DNA of 64,000 nucleotides, taken from contig NZ_AP026867.1 in the NCBI RefSeq assembly GCF_026000115.1, forward strand, positions 5,196,001 to 5,260,000. The letters are read 5' to 3'. The notes below the pieces were generated by a model. The model ran no database searches. It was not told the DNA's origin and saw only the letters and a list, made by a program, of their open reading frames with translations. The position numbers and the translations under genes were made by a program. Numbering within the stretch: the first letter of the stretch is position 1; each line of letters starts with the position of its first letter. This document shows positions 26,203-34,645 of this stretch, in pieces. This DNA comes from Aureispira anguillae. Lineage in GTDB: Bacteria > Bacteroidota > Bacteroidia > Chitinophagales > Saprospiraceae.

Positions 26203-26694
26203 ATGAAAAACACCATCAATATGAAAATACAAGCAATTGCTTTTTTTATTACCTGTCTCTTTTTTTATGCCTGCACTAACAATCCTTCTATCCCCTTAGA
26301 TGAGGCAGGAAGAGAAGATTTCCAAGTCTTTCGTGCTCGATTTTACGAAGATAGCTTGTTTCAAATCCAGCGCATTGAATTTCCTTTATTGGGTAAAAAT
26401 CCTGACGGAAGTAAGGAGCCCTTTTATTGGGAGGTAGAGAATTGGAGGTTTAAAAAAGCAGTGAATTTAGAAAGTGAAGAAATTACAATGGTGCCACTTT
26501 TTGACATGGGAGATGTCATGCGAGAACGGATTATAGTACAAAATCGCTTTATGATTGAAAATTTATTTTCTCTAATCAATAACAAATGGTATCTAACTCA
26601 ATATTCGGGCATCAAAGACATTGGTTCTTTTTCGGCTAAGAAAGAAGCGCAAACAGAAAATGCCACTGAACCAACAATTGACTCTATACAATAA
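26203..26694 (+). CDS. Small lipoprotein of unknown function
   Basis: A lipoprotein signal is clear: MKIQAIAFFITCLFFYAC, with the lipobox FFYAC and Cys at residue 24 from the first ATG. A second ATG at 26221 would give a shorter and equally good signal. The mature part (about 140 aa) is acidic and aromatic (REDFQVFRARFYEDSLFQ; NRFMIENLFSLINNKWYLTQY) and resembles a DUF4348-like or NTF2-type fold only vaguely, so I make no family call. A terminator follows directly. Confidence 0.75.
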   Translation: MKNTINMKIQAIAFFITCLFFYACTNNPSIPLDEAGREDFQVFRARFYEDSLFQIQRIEFPLLGKNPDGSKEPFYWEVENWRFKKAVNLESEEITMVPLFDMGDVMRERIIVQNRFMIENLFSLINNKWYLTQYSGIKDIGSFSAKKEAQTENATEPTIDSIQ

Positions 26695-26696
26695 AA

Positions 26697-26735
26697 AAAG
26701 GGCTGCTCTCTAAAAAAAGAACAGCCTCTTTATTA
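26697..26735 (+). terminator. Rho-independent terminator
   Basis: GGCTGCTCT pairs with AGAACAGCC with one mismatch, flanked by AAAG and CTTT, and is followed by a T-rich stretch. It ends the lipoprotein gene and also faces the convergent peptidase gene. Confidence 0.6.
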
Positions 26736-26784
26736 TTTTTTCTTTTTTAAGTAATCAATAAATAAGGCGAATTTTTCCTATAGA

Positions 26785-27921
26785 TTATTTTGAACGATTA
26801 CTTAATTCTTCTAGAATACAACTTTTGCAAAACTCATACTTTCCTGTTATGGAGTTTTTTTCCTGTAATATTTCATATTGCTTAATCGCAATATCTTGTT
26901 CTTGCAAAACGGGCAGTGCCACAATGCTGGTACTCCAAAACACGCCCCCTACCAATATCAATGTTAACAACCAATTTGGTTTATAGTGTGTATTGGGAGT
27001 GCTTACCAATCGGACAATACGCTGTTTGAATAATCCTTGTGCAAAACAAACCACTAAACTTAATTGCTCTTGCTGCCCTTGTTTCTCTTTGGCTTTCAAC
27101 AAGGTTTTGGCATAGAATTTTGCATTGCCAATATATTCGGCCGCAAAATCATCCGCCACATATTCATTGAGATGTTCTAATTCTCGTTTGAAGAAATAAT
27201 ACATCGGTTGCATCCACCAAACACACTTCAATAAATGCAACAACATTTGTTGCCACGTATCCCGTTGGCGTAGATGTGCCACTTCGTGCAATAAAATAGC
27301 CTCCATTTCTCGTTCAGAAAAATTAGCTTCTAAATTGGGATGAGCAATCACATAATGTTTCCATAAACTAAAAGAGCTAATGGCTAAAGGCATTTTTTGC
27401 TCTGGTCGAAGTATATAAAAAGTAGTTCCTGCCAATACTCTTTTTTCACTTGGGCTCTTGACCACTAAATAAACCAAACAAGCCATTTTTACAGCCAAAT
27501 CCATTAGAAAAATCAAAAACATCATTACAAAAAACCAAAAACAAGGGCTTTTACAGGTAATAATAAAATTGTAGTATGGATTGGATTGGTAATACAAGAC
27601 ATTGGATTGCTGTTTTACCTCACAGTGACAGAGTTCTTTACTATTTTCAGCCGTTTCATAGCAAGCTACTAAATTTTGATCCTCAATATCTACAACATTC
27701 CAATCGTCGTAATTATGATAATCCAATAAATATTCTTTCTCTAAGGCAACTGTATAATTGGGCAAATTAGGAACCATAGCTGGTACCGTCCAACTCAAAG
27801 CCATTATTCCCAAAAGAACATACTTTGCTTGTAGTACTTGCAGCCGCCCTTTTAAGAATCCAAAATAGAACAGCCCTCCTATTATAGATAACAAAGAAGA
27901 GAGTAGTATATAATTTATCAT
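26785..27921 (-). CDS. M56-family metallopeptidase, BlaR1-like sensor
   Basis: A membrane-embedded zinc peptidase. The active site HEVAH is His212-His216 in LLHEVAHLRQRDTW; helices before it are MINYILLSSLLSIIGG and VLLGIMALSWTVP, and a third near CFWFFVMMFLIFLM. Full BlaR1 carries a C-terminal penicillin-sensor domain; here the protein stops about 55 residues after the last membrane segment, so no beta-lactam sensor is present. I choose ATG 27921; a TTG 25 codons upstream adds an unlikely stretch. The BlaI-type repressor gene lies 102 bp upstream on the same strand, its usual partner. Confidence 0.88.
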   Translation of the reverse strand: MINYILLSSLLSIIGGLFYFGFLKGRLQVLQAKYVLLGIMALSWTVPAMVPNLPNYTVALEKEYLLDYHNYDDWNVVDIEDQNLVACYETAENSKELCHCEVKQQSNVLYYQSNPYYNFIITCKSPCFWFFVMMFLIFLMDLAVKMACLVYLVVKSPSEKRVLAGTTFYILRPEQKMPLAISSFSLWKHYVIAHPNLEANFSEREMEAILLHEVAHLRQRDTWQQMLLHLLKCVWWMQPMYYFFKRELEHLNEYVADDFAAEYIGNAKFYAKTLLKAKEKQGQQEQLSLVVCFAQGLFKQRIVRLVSTPNTHYKPNWLLTLILVGGVFWSTSIVALPVLQEQDIAIKQYEILQEKNSITGKYEFCKSCILEELSNRSK

Positions 27922-28023
27922 ATGCTTAAAATTAAGATGGAAAAACAAAAGCTGTACTGTTAGAACGTAGCTTTTGGGAGATTTGTGTTTGCACAAAACT
28001 CCGAATCCACCATAAGCTCGTTA

Positions 28024-28395
28024 TTATTCCTCCAATAATTTTTTTAATTCATCCATTTCATCTTGGTTAACCTTTTCGTCATCAACCAAAGCAGAAACTA
28101 AACTGGTCACCGAACCTGCAAAGACCTTATCAATTGCATTTTTTAGAAACGTTTTTTGATAATCACTTTTGCTAATTAAGGGGAAATACTCATGGGTTCG
28201 CCCATAGGCCTTGTACCCAATAAATCCTTTGTCTTTTTCCAAAATTCTTACAATGGTAGAAACAGTATTATAAGCAGGTTTTTTACCATCCTTATCTACG
28301 GGCCAAGCCTCTAAGAGATCCTTAATAAAAACCTTCTCTTTTTTCCAAAGCAAGTTCATCACTTGCAACTCTAAAGGTGTTAGTATCCTTGTCAT
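28024..28395 (-). CDS. BlaI/MecI-family transcriptional repressor
   Basis: A winged-helix dimeric repressor. LTPLELQVMNLLWKKEKVFI and YNTVSTIVRILEKDKGFIGY form the DNA-binding domain, and FLKNAIDKVFAGSVTSLVSAL the dimerisation helices where the partner peptidase normally cleaves. Length 123 aa is typical. Together with the following M56 peptidase it forms a two-gene signalling unit; lacking a beta-lactam sensor and a beta-lactamase nearby, the signal is unknown and the pair need not relate to antibiotics. Confidence 0.92.
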   Translation of the reverse strand: MTRILTPLELQVMNLLWKKEKVFIKDLLEAWPVDKDGKKPAYNTVSTIVRILEKDKGFIGYKAYGRTHEYFPLISKSDYQKTFLKNAIDKVFAGSVTSLVSALVDDEKVNQDEMDELKKLLEE

Positions 28396-28531
28396 ATTAT
28401 AATGTATTTTCTATATCCTGTTTTATTACGCAATAACTAAAGACTAAGTTAAAAAACTAATCTTTAAGTTCCTAATATTTTAACGCTATTATTATTATCC
28501 TAACATTTACATTATCAGCAACAAATTGTGT

Positions 28532-29074
28532 TTAAACATTCATTGTTTGTCCACCTGTATCCAGATGTTTTTTTAGCATTTCCCATTGTTTTTGGGTTAG
28601 ATCTAAATAATAAAAACTGATAATGCCCATCATCAATATCACCCCTCCAATGATTATTTCGCCGACCTCTAGTACCACTATTTCTTTAATTCCATCTAGG
28701 ACAAGAATCCCTCCGAAAAGACATAGTAGCAAAGCATTTAGAACAAAAAAAAATTTTAAACCCGTCATCTTCATATTTTCAAGGTCATTTTTTTTAATTT
28801 CTTGATCTACTTTAAATGATATAGCTCGCCAGCGCAACACATAAATAAAGGGAACCATCACCGTAAAGGACATGCTTTCCAAACAATCCACTAAGAGCTG
28901 CAACCAGCTCAAATATGGAGCCTCCCAATTAATCCAAACAATGCAAAGAGCAATGAAAAAGAGATTACCAAGCATCAATCGTTCTATTTTTTCTACTTTT
29001 GAAGATCTAAGCCTAGGCAAATCTATATATTGTATTGCATTGATTGTATCATCATCCAATAGTTCTTCGCTCAT
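28532..29074 (-). CDS. Uncharacterised membrane protein, four spans
   Basis: I do not recognise this family. Four hydrophobic segments are visible: LMLGNLFFIALCIVWI, MSFTVMVPFIYVL, FFFVLNALLLCLFGGILVL and IIIGGVILMMGIISFYY. The N-terminal ~30 residues and the C-terminus (QKQWEMLKKHLDTGG) are hydrophilic. It lies 136 bp upstream of the BlaI-type repressor on the same strand and could be in the same unit, but the gap is wide enough for a separate promoter. Confidence 0.75.
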   Translation of the reverse strand: MSEELLDDDTINAIQYIDLPRLRSSKVEKIERLMLGNLFFIALCIVWINWEAPYLSWLQLLVDCLESMSFTVMVPFIYVLRWRAISFKVDQEIKKNDLENMKMTGLKFFFVLNALLLCLFGGILVLDGIKEIVVLEVGEIIIGGVILMMGIISFYYLDLTQKQWEMLKKHLDTGGQTMNV

Positions 29075-29206
29075 ATTCTAAGGATTAATAAGGGGGAATG
29101 TTAAGCATAAATTTTAAGGGGCTAAAAGTACTGCGCTAGCGTTATTGTATGGAGCTTCAAAAATCATTCTAATTTTGGTTTATCGGAATACTATTCTTAC
29201 GTAACT

Positions 29207-29239
29207 AAAAAAAGCACCAAACCTTGAAAGATTTGATGC
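29207..29239 (-). terminator. Rho-independent terminator on the minus strand
   Basis: Read on the minus strand, GCATCAAATCT pairs with AGGTTTGGTGC (with wobbles) around a short loop and is followed by TTTTTTTAG. It ends the gene at 29278-29718. Confidence 0.75.
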
Positions 29240-29277
29240 CCATTTTTTATTTTTTATGCAAAATCGTTGTTAATCGT

Positions 29278-29718
29278 CTAAAGAAGCTCTTCAATAAATG
29301 AATTCATGGAATCTTTTGTAGTTGTTTCAGAAGCCCACTTTTCAATTAATGTTAGGGCTAATTCTCTTGTTTTTTTTGTTAATTCTAAAGAAATGACTAG
29401 CTCAACAAGTTTACCCTGTTCTCCATCTTCGGCTTCATCTATCCAAGCCATTATTTGGATAACGTCACTTTCTGGCTCTTCTTGAATAATTCGTATCGCC
29501 TTTTTATCAACAATTTTGGCACTATAAATTGGATTTCCATCATAAACCTTATTACCATTGGCAAATTCATTGACCAACCAAGATTCAGGTTCAATTTCCA
29601 TTGTTTTTAATACATTTTTGACATAGCGCTTCCAATAAGACTCATTTTGGTTATAAATTGTCTTTTTTGTTAAAAAGTTTTTATACAGGAAATCTTTATC
29701 TCGAACTACAGAAATCAT
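29278..29718 (-). CDS. Uncharacterised soluble protein, 146 aa
   Basis: I do not recognise this family. It has no signal peptide or membrane segment. The sequence is acidic in the middle (IIQEEPESDVIQIMAWIDEA, then EDGEQGKLVELVISLE) and helical at the end. It begins MISVVRDKDFLYKNFL. It sits 75 bp downstream of pbpC on the same strand and has its own terminator, so it may be the last gene of that unit. No function can be inferred. Confidence 0.65.
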   Translation of the reverse strand: MISVVRDKDFLYKNFLTKKTIYNQNESYWKRYVKNVLKTMEIEPESWLVNEFANGNKVYDGNPIYSAKIVDKKAIRIIQEEPESDVIQIMAWIDEAEDGEQGKLVELVISLELTKKTRELALTLIEKWASETTTKDSMNSFIEELL

Positions 29719-29793
29719 AAATTTATTTTTTTACCTAGTACAAGGTAAACACCAAAAACCATAAAACCAACATTATCAACACAAAATACATTT

Positions 29794-32196
29794 TTATTTT
29801 TCCTCACCAGCAATAATCACAAATTCTCGACGAATGGACTCCCCATCTTCATCTACAATTGTAATGGTATGTTTTCCAGGGGTTGGATTAAGCTCCATAT
29901 AATGCAACTCTTGGGTTTGCCCAATATAACTATTATCCAAGTGCCAAAAAAGCTGTGCATGAACATCACTATGCTTGGCTTCAAAAACCGTCCTACTCTT
30001 GGTTTCGTCCAAATTGGTCGGTACATAAATCTTCATATTTGCCTCAGGGTAAATCAAAGCCATCCTCTTTTTTTGCCTATTTTCTAGGCTCGTTTTGCAA
30101 TCGCTTCTATAAGAAGGTACGATTTTATAGCTAGGATGTTTCTTTTGGTAATACCAACTTTGGGCAGGTGGCAACACAAAGTAATTAGCCGATACCATAT
30201 TCATGGGCCATTCACAATCACTATGTACTTGATGAAACTGATCTTTTGATAGATGGATGCGTTTGTGATAAGGGCAAACTTTTGATTTGGAGCTACTCTT
30301 AGGCTCATAACGTTTTACAACATCTGTACAATATTCAGAAGCAATATGCCCACTCTGCTTACAAATAGACAATTCCAACAGTTCATCATAAGGTTGTTCA
30401 AACCAAGTTTTATCTGTATTTAAAATACGAAAAGCATCGAATAAAATCGGTGCTGCGGCATGTACTCCAACCAAACCAGGACGCCCTTCCCCGTCTGCGT
30501 TGCCCACCCAAATCGCAACCACATATTCTGGGGTGCACCCCACTGCCCAGGCATCTCTAAAACCAAAACTAGTTCCTGTTTTCCATGCTACCCTATCCGC
30601 AGAAGGAAAGCTTTTCCAAAACACATCCTCATTGGGGCGTACCACTTCCTGCATTGCTTCAAAAGTATGCCAAATCGCAGCAGCAGACAGAGGAGTACTT
30701 TTTTGCAATACGTTTTGTTCTTCCATCGTCAACCTTCCTTTAGAATTAGCATTTAAATAATTAAGCTTTCTAAAATTATTGGGATCATACCAGCCATTAT
30801 AAGCATAGACATTGTTCAGGTTGCGAGCCATTCCTGAATACATAGCCCCCAAGTCCCATAGACTCGCTTCGGCTCCTCCCAAAATTAGTGTCAAACCATA
30901 ATGCTTAGCAGAATATTTTAGGGTTGTCATCCCCAATCGTCTCAATTTATCCGCAAAACGCATCATTCCATATCTTTTTAGCATGTAAACAGAAGGAATA
31001 TTGAGCGACTTTGTAATGACTCGATTGGCTTTAACAGCCCCCGAATAGCTCTCATCGTAATTCATAGGAGTATAACCTCCAAAATGAGATGGAATATCAG
31101 GAAATAAGGTACTAGAGGTCATTTCTCCATCGTGGAGCATAGCAGCATACAAAAAGGGCTTAAGAATAGAGCCGCTACTTCTGGGTGCTGTGATAATATC
31201 TACCGCAGGGCTATGCTCTACAGAAGCCTGAGGCACATTACCAGTATAAGCGACAACATCGCCTGTTTCAACTTCGATGACTAGCGCTGCGGCATTGTAT
31301 ATTTCGTTTGATTTTAGTACCTGATAATGTCGATTCAAAATGGCATTAATTTGTGTTTGTACACTAAGATCTATGGTAGAATGAATAATGCCATTGCTGT
31401 TGCCACTTAACACTAATTCTTTGTGCACCCGTTCTAGTAAATGAGGACTTAAACGAGGAAGTGGCTTAGGCTTTTGCGGCAAGTTTTCAAGCTTTGCTAA
31501 AGAACAAGTAAGGCTATCCATTTCGCCATTATTATATAATTTGTCCAATAACCAATCTCGCTTTTTTTTGAGTTTTTTTCGATTTCGTCCCAAGTGAATC
31601 AAACTAGGACTATTGGGCAATACAGCCAGCATACAAGATTCTGCCCATGACAACTGTTGAGCACTTCGTCCAAAATATTTCCATGCTGCGGCATCCAGCC
31701 CCACTACGTTCCCTCCAAAAGGCGCATTGGAGGCATAAAGCCCCAAAATATCAGACTTGGAATACGACCATTCTAAACGAGTAGCCAATAATGCCTCTTT
31801 AATTTTTTCAACAACTGTCCTATCGGGATTGTTTCTTGCCATTCTCAAGGTCTGCATCGTAAGTGTGCTGCCACCACTTACTCGGCGTCCTTGCTGCGTA
31901 TTGAGTCGAATGGCTCTAAGAATTGCCCATATATCAATGCCCCAATGTTGTTCAAATCGCTTGTCCTCAAAGGCTATTATTGCTTTTTTAAATTTGTAAG
32001 GAACCGAATCGTTGTGTGGAAATCGCCACTGTCCATCTCTAGCAATTTTAGCTCCTAACAAAGCGCCGTTTTTGTCAAATAAAACGGTAGAAGTCGGATT
32101 TAAAAAGAGTGTAGCAGGTAGACAAAAATAATAGCCTATTAACAATATAATCCCTCCTCCTAATAATTTCCGTTTGTGTTGTTTAATTCCTTTCAT
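29794..32196 (-). CDS. pbpC: Penicillin-binding protein 1C
   Basis: Bifunctional peptidoglycan synthase anchored in the inner membrane. One N-terminal membrane segment (LLGGGIILLIGYYFCLP) precedes the GT51 glycosyltransferase domain, with catalytic Glu77 in AFEDKRFEQHWGID and SGGSTLTMQ. The transpeptidase domain has the active serine Ser343 in SGSILKPF and KTGTS near residue 547. The C-terminal ~90 residues match the extra domain typical of PBP1C. I choose ATG 32196; a TTG eight codons upstream is less likely. The alpha-2-macroglobulin gene that often accompanies pbpC is not nearby. Confidence 0.93.
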   Translation of the reverse strand: MKGIKQHKRKLLGGGIILLIGYYFCLPATLFLNPTSTVLFDKNGALLGAKIARDGQWRFPHNDSVPYKFKKAIIAFEDKRFEQHWGIDIWAILRAIRLNTQQGRRVSGGSTLTMQTLRMARNNPDRTVVEKIKEALLATRLEWSYSKSDILGLYASNAPFGGNVVGLDAAAWKYFGRSAQQLSWAESCMLAVLPNSPSLIHLGRNRKKLKKKRDWLLDKLYNNGEMDSLTCSLAKLENLPQKPKPLPRLSPHLLERVHKELVLSGNSNGIIHSTIDLSVQTQINAILNRHYQVLKSNEIYNAAALVIEVETGDVVAYTGNVPQASVEHSPAVDIITAPRSSGSILKPFLYAAMLHDGEMTSSTLFPDIPSHFGGYTPMNYDESYSGAVKANRVITKSLNIPSVYMLKRYGMMRFADKLRRLGMTTLKYSAKHYGLTLILGGAEASLWDLGAMYSGMARNLNNVYAYNGWYDPNNFRKLNYLNANSKGRLTMEEQNVLQKSTPLSAAAIWHTFEAMQEVVRPNEDVFWKSFPSADRVAWKTGTSFGFRDAWAVGCTPEYVVAIWVGNADGEGRPGLVGVHAAAPILFDAFRILNTDKTWFEQPYDELLELSICKQSGHIASEYCTDVVKRYEPKSSSKSKVCPYHKRIHLSKDQFHQVHSDCEWPMNMVSANYFVLPPAQSWYYQKKHPSYKIVPSYRSDCKTSLENRQKKRMALIYPEANMKIYVPTNLDETKSRTVFEAKHSDVHAQLFWHLDNSYIGQTQELHYMELNPTPGKHTITIVDEDGESIRREFVIIAGEEK

Positions 32197-32427
32197 GGTA
32201 GCGATATTAATAATCCCCAATCGTATTTCTGTCTCTTTTCATTAAAATACTTTACGATGGTTCAAACACCAAGCCCTAAACAAACAAAACAATTACACTT
32301 TATTATTTGGCAGCCAATAACAAGTATTTGGTAAGATAAGTACAGGTTTAAAATTTTATATTCAAGTTACGCATACTTGTTTTTTCTTGAACAGGCTAAA
32401 ATTTAAACCTACTGTAATAGAGAAAGG

Positions 32428-33162
32428 CTATTTTTTGCCCACAACAATCGTAGATAATCCAGCACGACGAAAAACTAGCTTGTCTATCCATCTAAACAGA
32501 GGAACAAACATATTGTACAAACGCATTTGTTTGCCTGGAATGGTATTGTTTTTTTGCAGTTTTCCTGAAATAAACCAAGCAAAAATACCCATAAAATTAA
32601 AATATTGCTTGCGGATAATGGTCAGTTCATTTTGATCAAACAAAGCCGCCAATGATTTTTTGTTATAACGGCGATAATGATCCAAATCCTTATCCAAACC
32701 ATTGTATAACCATTGAAACGAAGGAACTAAAATAATAAGATGTCCTCCCTTTTTAAGCAGTTTTTTGCAATTTTTGATGGCCAGTGTATCATCGTAAATG
32801 TGTTCTACTACATTCAAAGAAAAAACAGTATCAAATGTTCCCAATAAATGCGCAAACCGTTGGTCAAAATCAGGAACCACCAAATCCAATAATTCAATCC
32901 CTGCTAAACTAGGGGCATCTCCAAACTTCTTTTGTAATTCATCACAATATACTTGGCGAATGTCAGAGAGTAAAATAGAAGCTTCTGCTTGTAAGAAAAA
33001 TTGAGATATATTACCCACACCGCTCCCTATCTCTAATATTTTACCTTTACAATAGGGTTCAATTGTATCATAGGTCCATTGATTAAACTTATCAGCATCG
33101 CTAATAACATCTAAGGTTTCCCCCCCAATGTGGTCAATTTCTTTAAACTCAAGTTCTTTCAT
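32428..33162 (-). CDS. Class I SAM-dependent methyltransferase
   Basis: Motif I is ILEIGSGVGNISQFF near residue 40, the acidic residue after strand 2 is in LLSDIRQVY, and VFSLNVVEHIYDD with LLKKGGHLIILVPSF are motifs of the ubiquinone/menaquinone-type methyltransferase fold. A basic C-terminal segment (NTIPGKQMRLYNMFVPLFRW) may bind membrane or a lipid substrate. The substrate is not evident. The gene lies 120 bp downstream of the lipid hydroxylase gene, separated by a terminator, so it has its own promoter. Confidence 0.85.
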   Translation of the reverse strand: MKELEFKEIDHIGGETLDVISDADKFNQWTYDTIEPYCKGKILEIGSGVGNISQFFLQAEASILLSDIRQVYCDELQKKFGDAPSLAGIELLDLVVPDFDQRFAHLLGTFDTVFSLNVVEHIYDDTLAIKNCKKLLKKGGHLIILVPSFQWLYNGLDKDLDHYRRYNKKSLAALFDQNELTIIRKQYFNFMGIFAWFISGKLQKNNTIPGKQMRLYNMFVPLFRWIDKLVFRRAGLSTIVVGKK

Positions 33163-33235
33163 AATGCAAATATAGAAAACAGTTAGAAGTAATTAAAAAT
33201 AATGGTTGCTCAACTGGTCTTATTCTCCTTACAAA

Positions 33236-33269
33236 AAAACGCTTCTGAAAATATTTTCAGAAGCGTTTT
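33236..33269. terminator. Perfect palindromic terminator
   Basis: AAAACGCTTCTGAAAA (33236-33251) and TTTTCAGAAGCGTTTT (33254-33269) are perfectly complementary over 16 bp with only two bases between, so the hairpin terminates in both directions. It ends the hydroxylase gene on the minus strand. Confidence 0.9.
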
Positions 33270-33289
33270 CCTTTGCAAAACAGTTCGTT

Positions 33290-33949
33290 TTACTTTTTAT
33301 TTTTCTTGATACTATCTTGAGCAGTACCAAACACTCTATCCCAAAAAACATTACTTAATCCAAATCCTTTGTCATGATCTACATAATGATGATCCAAATG
33401 ATTTTTTTGAATATCTCTAAACCATTTGCTTTTCCATTTGGCATAATGCGAAGCATAATGCATCATGTCGTAGATAATATAACCTGTAACAAAGGATGCA
33501 AAAAAGGCGTGTAAGGTTCCTATTGTTCCTCCTAATAAATAAACAATAAAGAAATAGAAAAACCAGTACATGAGTACAGCCAATGCCAAACTAGCTCCAG
33601 TAGGAATAACCAAACGCATAGAATCATTGGGATAATCGTGATGACAACCATGAATCATAAAATGCATTCTTCTTCCCCAATCCGTATCGATCTGCAAGTG
33701 GAATAAATAGCGATGTAAAAAATACTCAAACAAAGTCCAAATAATAATTCCCGATACAAAAAGCCCTATAAAGGTCAATACGGTAACATCATGAACCATA
33801 AAACTGGAATAAAGAAAATAAAGTACGATAGGTACAAACACAATGGGCACCATGATTGGGTGCGCTCTTGAAAAATAATCTAAAATATCATTTTCAAACA
33901 TTCTTGGAGATTCATCCTTTGCTGATACAAATTGATCGTTTCCTTTCAT
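33290..33949 (-). CDS. Sterol desaturase / fatty acid hydroxylase family protein
   Basis: An integral membrane di-iron oxygenase that hydroxylates a lipid chain, most like fatty acid 2-hydroxylases. The histidine boxes are complete: EYFLHRYLFH, IHGCHHDYPND, HYASHYAKW and KNHLDHHYVDHDKGFG. Four membrane segments are present (MVPIVFVPIVLYFLYSSFM; FIGLFVSGIIIWTLFEYFL; two later). Length 219 aa is normal. In Bacteroidota such enzymes can make 2-hydroxy acyl chains of sphingolipids or ornithine lipids; that role is inference. Confidence 0.9.
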   Translation of the reverse strand: MKGNDQFVSAKDESPRMFENDILDYFSRAHPIMVPIVFVPIVLYFLYSSFMVHDVTVLTFIGLFVSGIIIWTLFEYFLHRYLFHLQIDTDWGRRMHFMIHGCHHDYPNDSMRLVIPTGASLALAVLMYWFFYFFIVYLLGGTIGTLHAFFASFVTGYIIYDMMHYASHYAKWKSKWFRDIQKNHLDHHYVDHDKGFGLSNVFWDRVFGTAQDSIKKNKK

Positions 33950-34645
33950 GTTTTTTATCTTTTAATGAAGCAATTAAGTTGCTTCTTATGAAGAAAAAAG
34001 AAGATTTTTAAAGCAATCAATAAATTTGTTTTTGGGTCATTCTATTTATTGATGCGCTACATTCTCTTCTTATGTTTTTTAGTATATAGTGCTTTCTCCC
34101 GCCAAAAAACCATCCTACTGTATATAACAGATAAAATAGCGTTTTGGGTGGGGCAAAGATAGGCATTTTTAATCATTTTTTTAATCTTGTTTCGCCTAGC
34201 CTAGAATAAATATTGAATCTTTACTCGTTTATGCAAGTAGATTTTGACAAGGTTGCCGTGCAAAAAGTTGACAAAAAATAAAAAAATACCGTTTAAATAC
34301 CTCCTATTTCATATTACTTCGCAAGGGTAGCTGCTCCATATTTTTTTTTTTTTATTTTTGATTTATACAAATAAAAGTAATTTTCGGTTTGTAAAAAACA
34401 TCGATATGATATAAAAAAAACGTCGTGAGTTTCGTCTAAGTGGACTTCTTTGGCCGCAACTATAAAAAATCACAAAAAGCTTAACCAAATCTCAAAGTGA
34501 GGGCAAGGCCTTCATCTTCCACAGCACCAAACTTAGGGCAATTTCTTGCCCCAACTGGTTACCTTTTTAACCCAAGCTCATATTCAAACTATAAACAAAC
34601 CGATCATTTCTAGTACAAAATTGTTTCTAACTAAGAAAAACTCCT
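33950..34645. other. Long AT-rich intergenic region
   Basis: Divergent region between the hydroxylase and the MFS/spermidine synthase fusion. No ORF or decayed frame is recognised. Visible structure: GAAGCAA / TTGCTTC hairpin at 33967-33985 in the hydroxylase leader, a run of 13 T at 34341-34353, and a GGGCAA / TTGCCC hairpin at 34536-34551, about 95 bp before the ATG at 34646. Promoters for both flanking genes are expected here. Confidence 0.45.

Noticed and set aside
34341-34353. T13 tract as a phase-variation switch
   Set aside because: It lies about 290 bp from the nearest start codon, outside any coding frame or recognisable promoter.
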